From the NCBI GenBank assembly GCA_964607545.1, contig CAZSLV010000003.1:1-38024 (forward strand): a stretch of 38,024 bases of DNA. The letters run 5' to 3'. This DNA comes from Gudongella sp964607545. Its GTDB lineage: Bacteria > Bacillota > Clostridia > Tissierellales > Tissierellaceae. How positions within the stretch are numbered: the first letter of the stretch is position 1; every line of letters starts with the position of its first letter. Below are positions 23,898 to 32,379 of the stretch, in pieces. The notes under the pieces were generated by a model. It was given only the letters and a program-made list of their open reading frames with translations, was not told the origin of the DNA and searched no databases. Made by a program: the position numbers and the translations under genes.

Positions 23898-25022
23898 ATG
23901 CAATACCGTTATGTCACTAAAGACAAATTAAAAGTTTCACTATTAGGACTTGGATGTATGAGATTTCCTATTATTGATAATAACCCTGCCTTAATTGATA
24001 GGGATAAGGCCTTTGAAATCCTTTCCTATGGATTTGAAAACGGGATTAATTATTTTGACACAGCTTATCCCTACCATGGTGGTAAGTCGGAGGGCTTGGT
24101 AGGGGATTTCTTTGAAAATATTGATAGAAATAAATTTTACTTGGCTACAAAAAGTCCTGTTTGGCTGCTTGAAAGTAAAGATGATTTTATGAAGTATTTA
24201 AATGAACAACTTGTTAATTTAAAGACAAATTATGTTGATTTCTATCTTTTACATTCCCTTAGCAAGAGAACTTTTGATAAGATAAGGGAATTTAATTTTA
24301 AGGAATTTATAGAAAAAGCTAAAAATGAGGAAAAAATAAAATACATTGGCTTTTCTTTTCATGATGAATACGAAGTATTTGAAGAAATTATAGATTCTTA
24401 CCCTTGGGATTTTTGTCAAATACAATTAAACTATATGGACAAGGACTATCAGGCTGGCTTAAGGGGTTTAAGCTATGCAAAATCAAAGGGGATTGATGTG
24501 ATAATTATGGAGCCTTTAAAAGGAGGAAAGCTTGCAAGTGCACCTGAGGAAATTTTAGAAATATGGGACCAAGCAAGGGTTAAAAGAACCCCTCCCGAGT
24601 GGGCTCTTAAATACTTATATTCTTTAGAAGGGATAGCCACTGTTTTAAGTGGTATGTCTACACTTGAGCAAATTAAAGAAAATATAGAACTTACAAGTAA
24701 AGAAGATATTTTAGAAAAGGAAGATTTTGATTTAGTTGATAGGGCTGAAAAGATATACAAGTCTAGAATAAAGGTTGGCTGTACAAGCTGCAACTACTGT
24801 ATGCCTTGCCCTTCTGGTGTTAGAATACCTAATGTGTTTGAATTATACAATAACAAGTCTGTCTATGGTAGTGCTTATGAGTCAAGAAAATCCTATAAGA
24901 ATCTTATAGATGGTAAAGAAGATGCATCTTCTTGTATTGAATGTGGTCTTTGCGAAGAAGCTTGCCCACAGAACCTACCTATTATTTCATTCCTTAAAGA
25001 TGCCCATGGGGATCTAATTTAA
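23898..25022 (+). CDS. Aldo/keto reductase with C-terminal 2[4Fe-4S] ferredoxin domain
   Basis: A TIM-barrel aldo/keto reductase (residues about 1-285) with the catalytic set Asp and Tyr in FDTAYPYHGGKSEG, Lys in FYLATKSP and His in YLLHS. A ferredoxin domain follows, with CTSCNYCMPCPSG near residue 295 and CIECGLCEEACP near 350. Such fused reductases are common in anaerobes and their substrates are mostly unknown. The ATG at 23898 is preferred (374 residues), because AAGGAGG lies 7 bases before it; an in-frame TTG two codons earlier is too close. It is divergent from gcvT and convergent with rpsI. Confidence 0.9.
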   Translation: MQYRYVTKDKLKVSLLGLGCMRFPIIDNNPALIDRDKAFEILSYGFENGINYFDTAYPYHGGKSEGLVGDFFENIDRNKFYLATKSPVWLLESKDDFMKYLNEQLVNLKTNYVDFYLLHSLSKRTFDKIREFNFKEFIEKAKNEEKIKYIGFSFHDEYEVFEEIIDSYPWDFCQIQLNYMDKDYQAGLRGLSYAKSKGIDVIIMEPLKGGKLASAPEEILEIWDQARVKRTPPEWALKYLYSLEGIATVLSGMSTLEQIKENIELTSKEDILEKEDFDLVDRAEKIYKSRIKVGCTSCNYCMPCPSGVRIPNVFELYNNKSVYGSAYESRKSYKNLIDGKEDASSCIECGLCEEACPQNLPIISFLKDAHGDLI

Positions 25023-25080
25023 CATTTTCTTAATAAGTAAGGGCTTATGTAGTATAAGACTAATAATGTCTAACACTAGT

Positions 25081-25153
25081 TGTAGGGCCAGAGGACTCTG
25101 TCTGGCCGATTTGTTGTCAGCTAAGCGGTGAGACAGAGTCGTCTCACCCTACG
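25081..25153. repeat. Intergenic structured element: two hairpins with complementary loops
   Basis: The ends are TGTAGGG and CCCTACG. Hairpin 1 (GGCCAGA/TCTGGCC, 25086-25107) has loop GGACTCTG. Hairpin 2 (GGTGAGA/TCTCACC, 25127-25148) has loop CAGAGTCG. Seven loop bases are perfectly complementary, and arms plus loops can also form a 10-base duplex (25094-25103 with 25131-25140). Flanks carry imperfect inverted repeats (about 25049-25058 and 25175-25185). It resembles dispersed MITE-like repeats of Firmicutes; only one copy is in this window. Confidence 0.65.
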
Positions 25154-25196
25154 ATAAGAAATTATCACTTCGCTTAATACTACTATCTTGTAAGAT

Positions 25197-25233
25197 AAAA
25201 ACCGCCAAGAAGTTAAACTTCTTGGCGGTTTTT
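25197..25233 (-). terminator. Terminator of rplM-rpsI (bidirectional)
   Basis: A perfect palindrome with 18-base arms around one base (core ACCGCCAAGAAGTT). A/T tracts lie on both sides, so it may also stop the convergent reductase gene. Confidence 0.88.
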
Positions 25234-25251
25234 ATTTTCATAAATATATAA

Positions 25252-25644
25252 TTATCTCTTGCTGAATTGTGGACTCTTTCTAGCTTTTTTAAGACCGTAT
25301 TTCTTTCTTTCTTTCATTCTTGGGTCTCTTGTTAGATGTCCAGCTTTTTTAAGTAGAGGTCTTAATTCTCCATCTGATTGGATCAAGGCTCTTGCAATAC
25401 CATGTCTTATTGCTCCTGCTTGACCAGTAAATCCTCCACCGTGTACATTAACAAATACATCATACTTATCTGTAGTGTCTGTTAAAGTCAAAGGTTCTTT
25501 TGAAATTACTTTCAGTGTCTCATAATTAAAAAATTCATCTATATCTCTATTATTAATAGTAATTTTCCCATTACCAGGTAATAATCTAACTCTTGCAACT
25601 GAAGTCTTTCTTCTTCCAGTTCCGATAAATTGTGTCACTGCCAT
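25252..25644 (-). CDS. rpsI: Ribosomal protein S9
   Basis: Small-subunit protein whose C-terminal tail reaches the P-site tRNA. Complete at 130 residues: FIGTGRRKTSVARVRL at the start, GGGFTGQAGAIRHGIARAL in the middle and the basic KKARKSPQFSKR tail ending in KR. It follows rplM by 23 bases and ends the two-gene transcript before a strong terminator. Confidence 0.98.
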   Translation of the reverse strand: MAVTQFIGTGRRKTSVARVRLLPGNGKITINNRDIDEFFNYETLKVISKEPLTLTDTTDKYDVFVNVHGGGFTGQAGAIRHGIARALIQSDGELRPLLKKAGHLTRDPRMKERKKYGLKKARKSPQFSKR

Positions 25645-25667
25645 TTACAGTCCTCCCCTCTTATCTA

Positions 25668-26096
25668 TTAAAATTCGTATAATTCTGGTTTTTGTGCTTC
25701 GTGTCCGTGTTCTGTTCCCTTGTAAACTTTAAGTTTTCTATACATTGCTCTTCCAAGGCTGTTTTTTGGTAACATACCCTTAACTGCAAGTTCAATAATT
25801 TTTTCTGGGTTCTTTTCCATAAGTGTACTATATGGAATTTGCTTTAAACCTCCTGGGTAACCTGTATGATAGCTGTAGTTCTTTTGAGTTAATTTCTTTC
25901 CTGTAAGCTTTACTTTATCAGCGTTAATTACGATAACAAAATCTCCAGCATCAAAATGCGGAGTGAATGTAGGTTTGTTTTTGCCTCTAAGAATAGTTGC
26001 TATCTCAGTTGCCATTCTTCCTAAAACCCTATCTTCAGCGTCTATTATTAACCATTTTCTTTCAACATTATTAGCATTTGCCATAAAACTTTTCAT
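25668..26096 (-). CDS. rplM: Ribosomal protein L13
   Basis: Large-subunit assembly protein, complete at 142 residues: KWLIIDAEDRVLGRMATEIATILRGK, VINADKVKLTGKK and GMLPKNSLGRAMYRKLKVY are typical. It is first gene of the rplM-rpsI pair, with its own consensus promoter. A small leader hairpin just ahead of the ribosome site may allow autogenous control, as known for L13 leaders. Confidence 0.98.
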   Translation of the reverse strand: MKSFMANANNVERKWLIIDAEDRVLGRMATEIATILRGKNKPTFTPHFDAGDFVIVINADKVKLTGKKLTQKNYSYHTGYPGGLKQIPYSTLMEKNPEKIIELAVKGMLPKNSLGRAMYRKLKVYKGTEHGHEAQKPELYEF

Positions 26097-26115
26097 TTTG
26101 TTTCCCTCCTTACAA

Positions 26116-26135
26116 AGACATTTATATCGGTGTCT
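26116..26135 (-). promoter_or_regulatory. Possible L13 leader hairpin
   Basis: AGACA and TGTCT arms around a 10-base loop sit 20 bases before the rplM start, just ahead of AAGGAGG. Position and size fit the L13 leader element of Firmicutes, but I could not compare it with the model. Confidence 0.4.
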
Positions 26136-26175
26136 AGTAAAAAGTTTCCGGGCTCCTTCTTAAACACTCTTATAT

Positions 26176-26204
26176 ATTTTAATACATGTACTCTTCAATG
26201 TCAA
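26176..26204 (-). promoter_or_regulatory. Consensus sigma-A promoter of rplM-rpsI
   Basis: TTGACA (26199-26204), a 17-base spacer, then TAAAAT (26176-26181), giving a leader of about 75 bases. It separates rplM from the upstream ecfT gene. Confidence 0.85.
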
Positions 26205-26250
26205 GCTTGATTTTACTAGTATCTAGCTCATTTTTTATCCTAATTTATAC

Positions 26251-27051
26251 TTAGCCAATATACCTTGTAGCTATTATTGCCCCAAAAAAAACTAACATGG
26301 TAGCTAGGCTTAGGTAGTCTATTTTCTTTAGCTTTAATTCATTTAGCCTAGTCCTTCCTTCACCGCCCCTATAGCACCTTGCCTCCATAGCAGTTGCCAG
26401 TTCATCTGCCCTCCTAAAGGCATTTATAAACAAGGGAACAAGAAGGGGTACTAGGTTCTTAGCCCTACTTAGGATGTTTCCTGATTCAAAGTCTGCCCCT
26501 CTAGCCATTTGAGCCTTCATTATCTTATCAGTTTCTTCAAGTAGGGTTGGTATAAACCTAAGGGCTATGGTCATCATCATGGCAAGTTCGTGGGCTGGCA
26601 GCCCCACCCTTTTAAAGGGGGATAGGAGCCTCTCTATGCCATCTGTTAGGGCTATTGGTGATGTTGTTAAGGTTAAAAGGGAAGTCCCTGTTATAAGAAA
26701 TATTAGCCTTAAGGCCATAAAGACAGACTGCCTTAAACCCTCTTTAGTTATTGTTAGGGGTCCTAGTTCAACAAGGACTTCTCCCTTAGTTAAAAATAAG
26801 TTTATAATAAAGGTAATAAGAATTATAAAGACTAGGGGTTTTAATCCTTTTATTATAAATTTTAAGGGCAACCTTGCCACATAAATTACAAATCCTATAA
26901 AGGCCACTATAAATATATAGGGAATAAAGCTAGTTACGAAAAATAAGGAAGCAATAAACAAGGCTATTATTATAATTTTTATTCTAGGATCTAATTTATG
27001 AATAAGAGATGTCCCTGGAAAGTATTGACCTATTGTTATATCTTTAAGCAT
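26251..27051 (-). CDS. ecfT: Energy-coupling factor transporter transmembrane protein EcfT
   Basis: Membrane coupling protein of the shared ECF vitamin/metal importer, linking ATPases EcfA1/A2 to interchangeable S subunits. It has about five hydrophobic segments. The coupling motifs AQMARGADFESG (near residue 182) and AMEARCYRGGEGRT (near 225) contain the characteristic Ala-Arg-Gly-type signatures. Length is 266 residues. It overlaps ecfA2 by 8 bases. truA, which often follows here, is absent. Confidence 0.95.
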   Translation of the reverse strand: MLKDITIGQYFPGTSLIHKLDPRIKIIIIALFIASLFFVTSFIPYIFIVAFIGFVIYVARLPLKFIIKGLKPLVFIILITFIINLFLTKGEVLVELGPLTITKEGLRQSVFMALRLIFLITGTSLLTLTTSPIALTDGIERLLSPFKRVGLPAHELAMMMTIALRFIPTLLEETDKIMKAQMARGADFESGNILSRAKNLVPLLVPLFINAFRRADELATAMEARCYRGGEGRTRLNELKLKKIDYLSLATMLVFFGAIIATRYIG

Positions 27052-27907
27052 TACTTTTTCTCCTTAGATAATCTAGTATTTCTTGTTTTGCTTCATCTAT
27101 TGTCAAAACATCTTCTCGTACTATATTGCCCTTTTCCTTAAATTTCTTCATAAATTGAGTAATTTGAGGAATTCCAAGTCCCATTTTTTCAAGTTCTTCC
27201 GACCTTGAAAAGACCTCCCTAGTAGTTCCATCCATGGCAATTTTCCCCCTGTGCATTACTATAGCCCTGTTTACTAGTCTGGCTATATCTTCCATGCTAT
27301 GGGATACGAGTATAGTAGTTATATTTTCTTTTTCATAAAGTTTCCTTATTTCATCTAATATATCGTCCCTACCCTTAGGGTCAAGACCTGCTGTTGGTTC
27401 ATCTAAAATTAAGACCTTTGGCTTCATAGCTATTACTCCTGCTATAGCTACCCGTCTTTTTTGCCCACCTGATAATTCAAAGGGGGATCTTTCTTTAAGC
27501 TCTTCAAAATCAAGCCCTACTAGTTCCATGGCCCTTTTTACCCTAGTATCTATTTCATCTTCTAAAAGGCCTAAATTTTTAGGCCCAAAAGCGATATCCT
27601 TATAGATTGTCTCTTCAAAAAGCTGGTGTTCAGGGTATTGAAAAACCAAGCCAACCTTTTGCCTAATTTTTTTCATTTTAGTTTCTTTATCAGATAAGCT
27701 TTGTCCATCTATGATTATCTCCCCACTTGTTGGCTTCATTAGACCATTTAAGTGTTGGACTAGGGTAGATTTCCCTGACCCTGTGTGGCCTATTAAGCCT
27801 ATAAAGTCACCCTCGGCTATATCTAAGGAAATATCATCTAGGGCTCTCTTTTCAAATGGAGTTCCTGGATTGTATACATATGAGATATTTTTTAATTGAA
27901 TTATCAT
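27044..27907 (-). CDS. ecfA2: Energy-coupling factor ATPase EcfA2
   Basis: ABC ATPase of the ECF transporter, 287 residues. Walker A GHTGSGKST is near residue 39, the Q-loop FQYPEHQLFEETIYKDIAFGP near 90, the signature LSGGQKRR near 144, Walker B VLILDEPTAGLDP near 165 and the switch His in LVSHSMED. It overlaps ecfA1 by 4 bases and ecfT by 8, so the three are made as a unit. Confidence 0.95.
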   Translation of the reverse strand: MIIQLKNISYVYNPGTPFEKRALDDISLDIAEGDFIGLIGHTGSGKSTLVQHLNGLMKPTSGEIIIDGQSLSDKETKMKKIRQKVGLVFQYPEHQLFEETIYKDIAFGPKNLGLLEDEIDTRVKRAMELVGLDFEELKERSPFELSGGQKRRVAIAGVIAMKPKVLILDEPTAGLDPKGRDDILDEIRKLYEKENITTILVSHSMEDIARLVNRAIVMHRGKIAMDGTTREVFSRSEELEKMGLGIPQITQFMKKFKEKGNIVREDVLTIDEAKQEILDYLRRKSNA

Positions 27908-28740
27908 AATATATTAACCAGCTCCTCTACTGATAAGATATCATCCTTAAAATTATAGCCCTCCTTATTTAGCTCATAAACTAATTCTGTAACTTGAGGG
28001 ACATCAAGGCCAATTTCCTTTAGCTTTTCAACTTGTTTAAATATTTCTTTTGGACTCCCTAAAAGGACTACTTCTCCATTTTCTAAAACCATGACCCTAT
28101 CTGCTTCAATGGCCTCATCCATGTAATGAGTAATAAGGAGGATGGTCTTGTTTTTTTCTTTGTTTAGTTTTTTAATTGTCTCTATAACTTCCAGCCTTCC
28201 TGAAGGATCTAGCATGGCTGTCGGCTCATCAAAAATTATACAATCAGGTTCCATAGCTAAAATTCCTGCTATTGCTACCCTTTGTTTTTGACCTCCTGAT
28301 AAAAGATGAGGAGCGTGGCTTTTATATTCTGTCATTTCTACTGTTTGGAGTGCTTCATCAACTCTTCTTCTTATTTCAAGCGGAGGAATCCCTAGGTTTT
28401 CAGGTCCAAAGGCCACATCTTCTTCTACAATAGTTGCAACTATTTGGTTATCTGGATTTTGAAAAACCATGCCTGCAGTTGATCTAATATCCCATATTTT
28501 ATCTTCATCCCTAGTGTTCATACCATTTACAAATACATTCCCTCGAGTTGGCAGTATAAGTCCATTAATCATCTTAGCAAGGGTAGATTTACCAGACCCA
28601 TTGTGACCTAGGATAACAAAAAATTCACCCTTTTTAATTTCTAGGCTTAAATCATTAACTGCAAGTTGAATACTATCATCTATATAAGAGTTGTATTCAT
28701 AACTTACATTCTCCAATTTAATCATTGACTCATTTTCCAT
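27904..28740 (-). CDS. ecfA1: Energy-coupling factor ATPase EcfA1
   Basis: Partner ABC ATPase of EcfA2, 278 residues. Walker A GHNGSGKST is near residue 45, QNPDNQIVATIVEEDVAFGPENLG near 94, LLSGGQKQRVAIAG near 147, IIFDEPTAMLDP near 168 and THYMDEA for the switch His. It is first gene of the ecf trio, 114 bases after rplQ beyond a hairpin terminator. No separate strong promoter was recognised, so partial read-through from the ribosomal operon may drive it. Confidence 0.95.
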   Translation of the reverse strand: MENESMIKLENVSYEYNSYIDDSIQLAVNDLSLEIKKGEFFVILGHNGSGKSTLAKMINGLILPTRGNVFVNGMNTRDEDKIWDIRSTAGMVFQNPDNQIVATIVEEDVAFGPENLGIPPLEIRRRVDEALQTVEMTEYKSHAPHLLSGGQKQRVAIAGILAMEPDCIIFDEPTAMLDPSGRLEVIETIKKLNKEKNKTILLITHYMDEAIEADRVMVLENGEVVLLGSPKEIFKQVEKLKEIGLDVPQVTELVYELNKEGYNFKDDILSVEELVNIL

Positions 28741-28822
28741 TTTAAATACCTCAACTTTTATTATTATTCATAGTTAATATAACATATGAAACAATTAATT
28801 TCAATTTGTATAATAAAACTAA

Positions 28823-28848
28823 AGGGACTAAGCTTCAACTTAATCCCT
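28823..28848 (-). terminator. Hairpin terminator after rplQ
   Basis: AGGGACTAAG pairs with CTTAATCCCT (one mismatch) around a 6-base loop. T-rich sequence follows on the minus strand. It is weaker than the other terminators here, compatible with read-through into ecfA1. Confidence 0.65.
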
Positions 28849-28854
28849 CTGGAT

Positions 28855-29196
28855 TTACACCAATTCTAGTATTGCAATTTCTGCTCCGTCACCACGGCGA
28901 GGACCTAGTTTTAATACTCTGGTATATCCACCATTTCTATCAGCATATTTAGGAGCTATTTCATCGAATAATTTTTTTACTACATCTTCATCATATATAT
29001 AAGCTAAAGCTTGACGTCTAGCATGAAGATCTCCTCTTTTTCCAAGAGTAATCATTTTTTCAGCCATTCTCTTTGTTTCTTTAGCTCTAGTAACTGTGGT
29101 TTCTATCTTTTCTTCTCTTAGTAATGATGTTACTAAATTTCTTAACATTGCGCTTCTATGAGCAGTCGGACGACCAAGTTTTCTTAGTGTTGTCAA
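28855..29196 (-). CDS. rplQ: Ribosomal protein L17
   Basis: Large-subunit protein near the exit tunnel, complete at 113 residues, with LGRPTAHRSAMLRNLVTSLL at the N-terminus and YTRVLKLGPRRGDGAEIAILEL at the C-terminus. It is last gene of the alpha operon, 24 bases after rpoA, as is universal in Firmicutes. Confidence 0.98.
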   Translation of the reverse strand: MTTLRKLGRPTAHRSAMLRNLVTSLLREEKIETTVTRAKETKRMAEKMITLGKRGDLHARRQALAYIYDEDVVKKLFDEIAPKYADRNGGYTRVLKLGPRRGDGAEIAILELV

Positions 29197-29220
29197 ATTT
29201 ATCCCTCCTTTTACAAAATT

Positions 29221-30168
29221 CTACTCTTCAGACGATTTTAAACTTAAACCAAGGTCAGCAAGTTTCTTTTCAACTTCCTCTAAGGATTTCTTTCCAAGGT
29301 TTCTTACCTTCATCATATCGTCTTCAGTTTTTTGAGTGAGCTCTTCAACAGTATTAATTGCGGCTCTCTTTAGGCAGTTATAGCTTCTAACGGATAAGTC
29401 CAAGTCTTCTACTGTCATCTCAAGTACCTTTTCTTTTTTATCCTCTTCTTTTTCTACCATTATCTCAACATCATTTACATGATCTGTCAATTCAATAAAT
29501 AGATTAAGATGCTCTGTTAATATCTTTGCACCTAAGGAGGTTGCTTCATCAGCAGCCATAGTTCCATTAGTCCAAACTTCAAGTACTAGTTTATCATAAT
29601 CTGTAATTTGACCAACTCTAGTATTTTCAACTTCATAATTAACTTTGCTTACAGGGGTAAAAGATGAATCTACAGGTATTACTCCAACAATTTGTCCTTC
29701 TTTTTTGTTCTTTTCAGCGACTGAGTAACCCCTACCTTTTATTAATTCCAATTCAATATATAGCTTGCCATCTTCATTTACTGTAGCAATATATTGATCT
29801 TTATTTACAATTTCAACTTCCATTCCAGTAGCTATATCTCCCGCTGTAACCTCTTTAGGTCCTTCAACATCGATAATCATGGTAACTGCTTCTTCAGTAT
29901 GCATTTTGGCTGCAATTTCCTTAATATTAAGGATCATTTCAGGTACATCTTCAAGGACTCCAGGAACAGTTGTAAATTCATGGAGTACCCCTTGAATTTT
30001 CATTGATGATATGGCAGCGCCAGGCAGTGATGAAAGTAGGACTCTTCTTAAAGAGTTCCCAAGTGTTGTACCATATCCTCTTTCAAGTGGTTCTAATATA
30101 AACTTACCATAACTACCATCTTCACTTAAATCTACAATCTCGATTCTAGGTTTTTCTATTTCTATCAT
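29221..30168 (-). CDS. rpoA: RNA polymerase alpha subunit
   Basis: Scaffold subunit of RNA polymerase, 315 residues. The N-terminal dimerisation domain has LEPLERGYGTTLGNSLRRVLLSS near residue 25. A linker rich in Glu and Lys (EKEEDKKEK) follows. The C-terminal domain that contacts UP elements and activators has LDLSVRSYNCLKRAAINTVEEL near 250 and RNLGKKSLEEVEKKL. Its position between rpsD and rplQ is canonical. Confidence 0.98.
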   Translation of the reverse strand: MIEIEKPRIEIVDLSEDGSYGKFILEPLERGYGTTLGNSLRRVLLSSLPGAAISSMKIQGVLHEFTTVPGVLEDVPEMILNIKEIAAKMHTEEAVTMIIDVEGPKEVTAGDIATGMEVEIVNKDQYIATVNEDGKLYIELELIKGRGYSVAEKNKKEGQIVGVIPVDSSFTPVSKVNYEVENTRVGQITDYDKLVLEVWTNGTMAADEATSLGAKILTEHLNLFIELTDHVNDVEIMVEKEEDKKEKVLEMTVEDLDLSVRSYNCLKRAAINTVEELTQKTEDDMMKVRNLGKKSLEEVEKKLADLGLSLKSSEE

Positions 30169-30228
30169 TAAGCAAGACCCTCCTTGATTTTTAAATTTTT
30201 AATGGACGAGGGCAACTAATACGACCAA

Positions 30229-30852
30229 TTATTTTGAATATAGCTCTACAATTAAATGTTCTTCTACTGGGATATCAATATCCTCTCTTGTTGACTCAGC
30301 TATTTTAGTTCCTCTTAAGTTTTCTAAATCTAGACTAATCCATGGAGGTGTGTTTCCATTGTTGTTTTCTACTAAGGTCTTGAATTTTTCGCTTGAACGA
30401 CTCTTTCCCTTTACTTCAATTACATCTCCAACACTTGTAAGTAATGAAGGAATATCTGCCTTATTTCCATTAAGAGTAAAGTGACCGTGAGTTACTAGTT
30501 GTCTAGCTTCTGCTCTTGATGAAGCAAAACCCATCCTGTAAACTACATTGTCAAGTCTTGATTCTAATATTCTAAATAAGTTATCACCAGTTACGCCCTT
30601 CATCTTATCTGCCATCTCAAAGTACTTGTACATTTGTGATTCAGATAAGCCATAGAAACGACGAACTTTTTGTTTTTCCCTTAACTGCATACCATACTCA
30701 GTTACTTTTTTTCTTGATTGTCCGTGTTGTCCAGGAGCAAATGCTCTTTTGTTCATTGCACATTTATCTGTATAACACCTATCTCCTTTAAGAAATAGCT
30801 TTAATCCCTCTCGACGACACAATCGACAAACTGGCCCTGTATATCTTGCCAT
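30229..30852 (-). CDS. rpsD: Ribosomal protein S4 (zinc-binding form)
   Basis: Primary 16S-binding protein and frequent translational autoregulator of the alpha operon, 207 residues. The N-terminal CRLCRREG...CYTDKCAMNKR (residues 9-31) keeps four cysteines, so this is the zinc-containing (C+) S4. The S4 RNA-binding domain (residues about 95-160) has SRLDNVVYRMGFASSRAEARQLV. rpoA follows after 60 bases. Confidence 0.98.
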   Translation of the reverse strand: MARYTGPVCRLCRREGLKLFLKGDRCYTDKCAMNKRAFAPGQHGQSRKKVTEYGMQLREKQKVRRFYGLSESQMYKYFEMADKMKGVTGDNLFRILESRLDNVVYRMGFASSRAEARQLVTHGHFTLNGNKADIPSLLTSVGDVIEVKGKSRSSEKFKTLVENNNGNTPPWISLDLENLRGTKIAESTREDIDIPVEEHLIVELYSK

Positions 30853-30870
30853 ATCTATTTACACCTCCTA

Positions 30871-31269
30871 TTAAACTCTTCTTCTCTTCGGTGGTCTACA
30901 TCCATTGTGTGGAATCGGAGTAACATCTTTGATCATACTAACTTCAAGCCCTGATGCTTGTAGTGATCTTATAGCTGCTTCTCTCCCTGACCCTGGTCCT
31001 TTTACAAATACTTCAACTATTTTAAGACCGTGTTCCATAGCTTTTTTAGCTGCTTCTTCTGCTGCTTGTTGAGCGGCATAAGGAGTGGATTTTCTTGAAC
31101 CTCTAAAGCCTAATTGTCCAGCACTAGCCCAAGAAATAACATTTCCTGAAACATCAGTTAAAGTTACCATTGTATTATTAAATGTAGAAGCGATATGAGC
31201 TTGTCCTCTTTCAATATTTTTACGCTCTCTTCTTCTAACACGCGTTGCTTTGCCTTTTTTCGGTGCCAT
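30871..31269 (-). CDS. rpsK: Ribosomal protein S11
   Basis: Platform protein of the small subunit, complete at 132 residues: HIASTFNNTMVTLTDVSGN, GFRGSRKSTPYAAQQAAE and the terminal PHNGCRPPKRRRV are diagnostic. It lies 18-19 bases from rpsM and rpsD on either side within the alpha operon. Confidence 0.98.
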   Translation of the reverse strand: MAPKKGKATRVRRRERKNIERGQAHIASTFNNTMVTLTDVSGNVISWASAGQLGFRGSRKSTPYAAQQAAEEAAKKAMEHGLKIVEVFVKGPGSGREAAIRSLQASGLEVSMIKDVTPIPHNGCRPPKRRRV

Positions 31270-31288
31270 GTATTTTCCCCTCCCTTAG

Positions 31289-31651
31289 CTATTTTTTCTT
31301 AGATACTATCCTTCTTGGGCCTTTACTTGTCCTTGCATTTGTCTTAGTTCTTTGACCCCTTACTGGAAGTCCTCTTTTATGTCTAATTCCCCTATAGCAG
31401 TTAATTTCCTTTAATCTTTTGATATTTAAAGCAACATCTCTTCTTAAATCACCTTCAACATGATAAGTATCAATTACTGCTCTTAAGTTAGATACTTCTG
31501 ACTCTGTCAAGTCTTTAATTCTAGTGTTTATATCTACACCAGCCTTATTGAGAATTTCATTTGCCCTTGATCTACCGATTCCAAATATATATGTCAAACC
31601 TACTTCAACTCTTTTATCCCTTGGTAAGTCTACTCCTGCAATCCTTGCCAT
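31289..31651 (-). CDS. rpsM: Ribosomal protein S13
   Basis: Small-subunit head protein contacting P-site tRNA and the L5 bridge, 120 residues. RIAGVDLPRDKRVEVGLTYI opens it, and CYRGIRHKRGLPVRGQRTKTNART near the C-terminus is the typical basic tail. It follows rpmJ by about 32 bases. Confidence 0.98.
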   Translation of the reverse strand: MARIAGVDLPRDKRVEVGLTYIFGIGRSRANEILNKAGVDINTRIKDLTESEVSNLRAVIDTYHVEGDLRRDVALNIKRLKEINCYRGIRHKRGLPVRGQRTKTNARTSKGPRRIVSKKK

Positions 31652-31683
31652 TAAAGTCTACACCTCCTATTATAAATCATCAA

Positions 31684-31797
31684 TTAACCTTGTTTTTGTT
31701 TATGTTTAGGATTTTCACAGATGACCATTACTCTTCCTTTTCGTTTGATAATCTTACATTTTTCGCACATCTTTTTTACAGATGGTCTAACTTTCAT
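31684..31797 (-). CDS. rpmJ: Ribosomal protein L36 (zinc-binding form)
   Basis: Short gene of 37 residues translated by hand: MKVRPSVKKMCEKCKIIKR, then RVMVICENPKHKQKQG. C11, C14, C27 and H32 form the zinc site of the C+ form. It sits between infA and rpsM, its normal place. A GGAGGG site precedes the ATG. Confidence 0.97.
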   Translation of the reverse strand: MKVRPSVKKMCEKCKIIKRKGRVMVICENPKHKQKQG

Positions 31798-31812
31798 AAT
31801 AATCCCTCCTTG

Positions 31813-32031
31813 CTACTTGTTTCGCCAGGTTATCCTGCCCTTTGTTAAATCATAAGGCGATAATTCAACTGTTACGGTATCTCCTGGAAGTATCCTAATA
31901 TAGTTCATTCTTAGTTTCCCGGAAATATGAGCTAAGATTTCATGCCCGTTTTCAAGCTTAACTTTAAATATAGCATTTGGTAATGCATCAATAACCTTAC
32001 CTTCGACCTCTATAATATCTTCTTTAGGCAT
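31813..32031 (-). CDS. infA: Translation initiation factor IF-1
   Basis: S1-type OB-fold factor that occupies the A site during initiation, complete at 72 residues: KEDIIEVEGKVIDALPNAIF, HISGKLRMNYIRILPGDTV and the end DLTKGRITWRNK. AGGAGG lies 12 bases before the ATG, slightly longer than usual spacing. rpmJ follows directly. Confidence 0.98.
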   Translation of the reverse strand: MPKEDIIEVEGKVIDALPNAIFKVKLENGHEILAHISGKLRMNYIRILPGDTVTVELSPYDLTKGRITWRNK

Positions 32032-32061
32032 TGTATTTCGAACCTCCTGTTCAACTTAAAT

Positions 32062-32343
32062 TTAGAAACTCTTATTGAAAGGCTCTAAAATTTTTCTTAT
32101 ATATGAGTTATTTATCTTCACGCTATTTTCTACCTTTTCCTTGAATTCAGGTATAACAGTATTAAACACAATTAAATGCTTAACTTTTTTCTTTTTGGGA
32201 CTATCAAGTTTCCTCAAGTCACCATCTACCACAAAAACATACTGGTCATCTGTTATATCATAAATTAGGAAAACTCTTCCTTTATCACGGCCAGCCTTTG
32301 ACTTCACCACCTGTCCGATGGTTATGTCACTAGTCGAATCCAT
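32062..32343 (-). CDS. KOW-domain RNA-binding protein
   Basis: Small (93 residues from ATG 32343) basic protein with a KOW-like N-terminus, ITIGQVVKSKAGRDKGRVFLI, resembling the L14e/L27e-type KOW proteins found before infA in many clostridia. The lysine-rich PKKKKVKH near residue 51 supports RNA binding. Its role is not established, but ribosome association is likely from context. I chose 32343 over the GTG three codons earlier because GAGGTG is then correctly spaced and does not overlap the start. Confidence 0.82.
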   Translation of the reverse strand: MDSTSDITIGQVVKSKAGRDKGRVFLIYDITDDQYVFVVDGDLRKLDSPKKKKVKHLIVFNTVIPEFKEKVENSVKINNSYIRKILEPFNKSF

Positions 32344-32379
32344 TGTATTCACCTCTTTAACTTGTTAATAGGATTTATC

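Noticed and set aside
24473..24793. 106-residue minus-strand frame within the aldo/keto reductase gene
   Set aside because: Antisense shadow of a conserved gene; composition and lack of a ribosome site give no support.
25081..25153. CRISPR or transposon remnant
   Set aside because: No repeated spacer-like units and no transposase coding trace; the structure is a single pair of hairpins.
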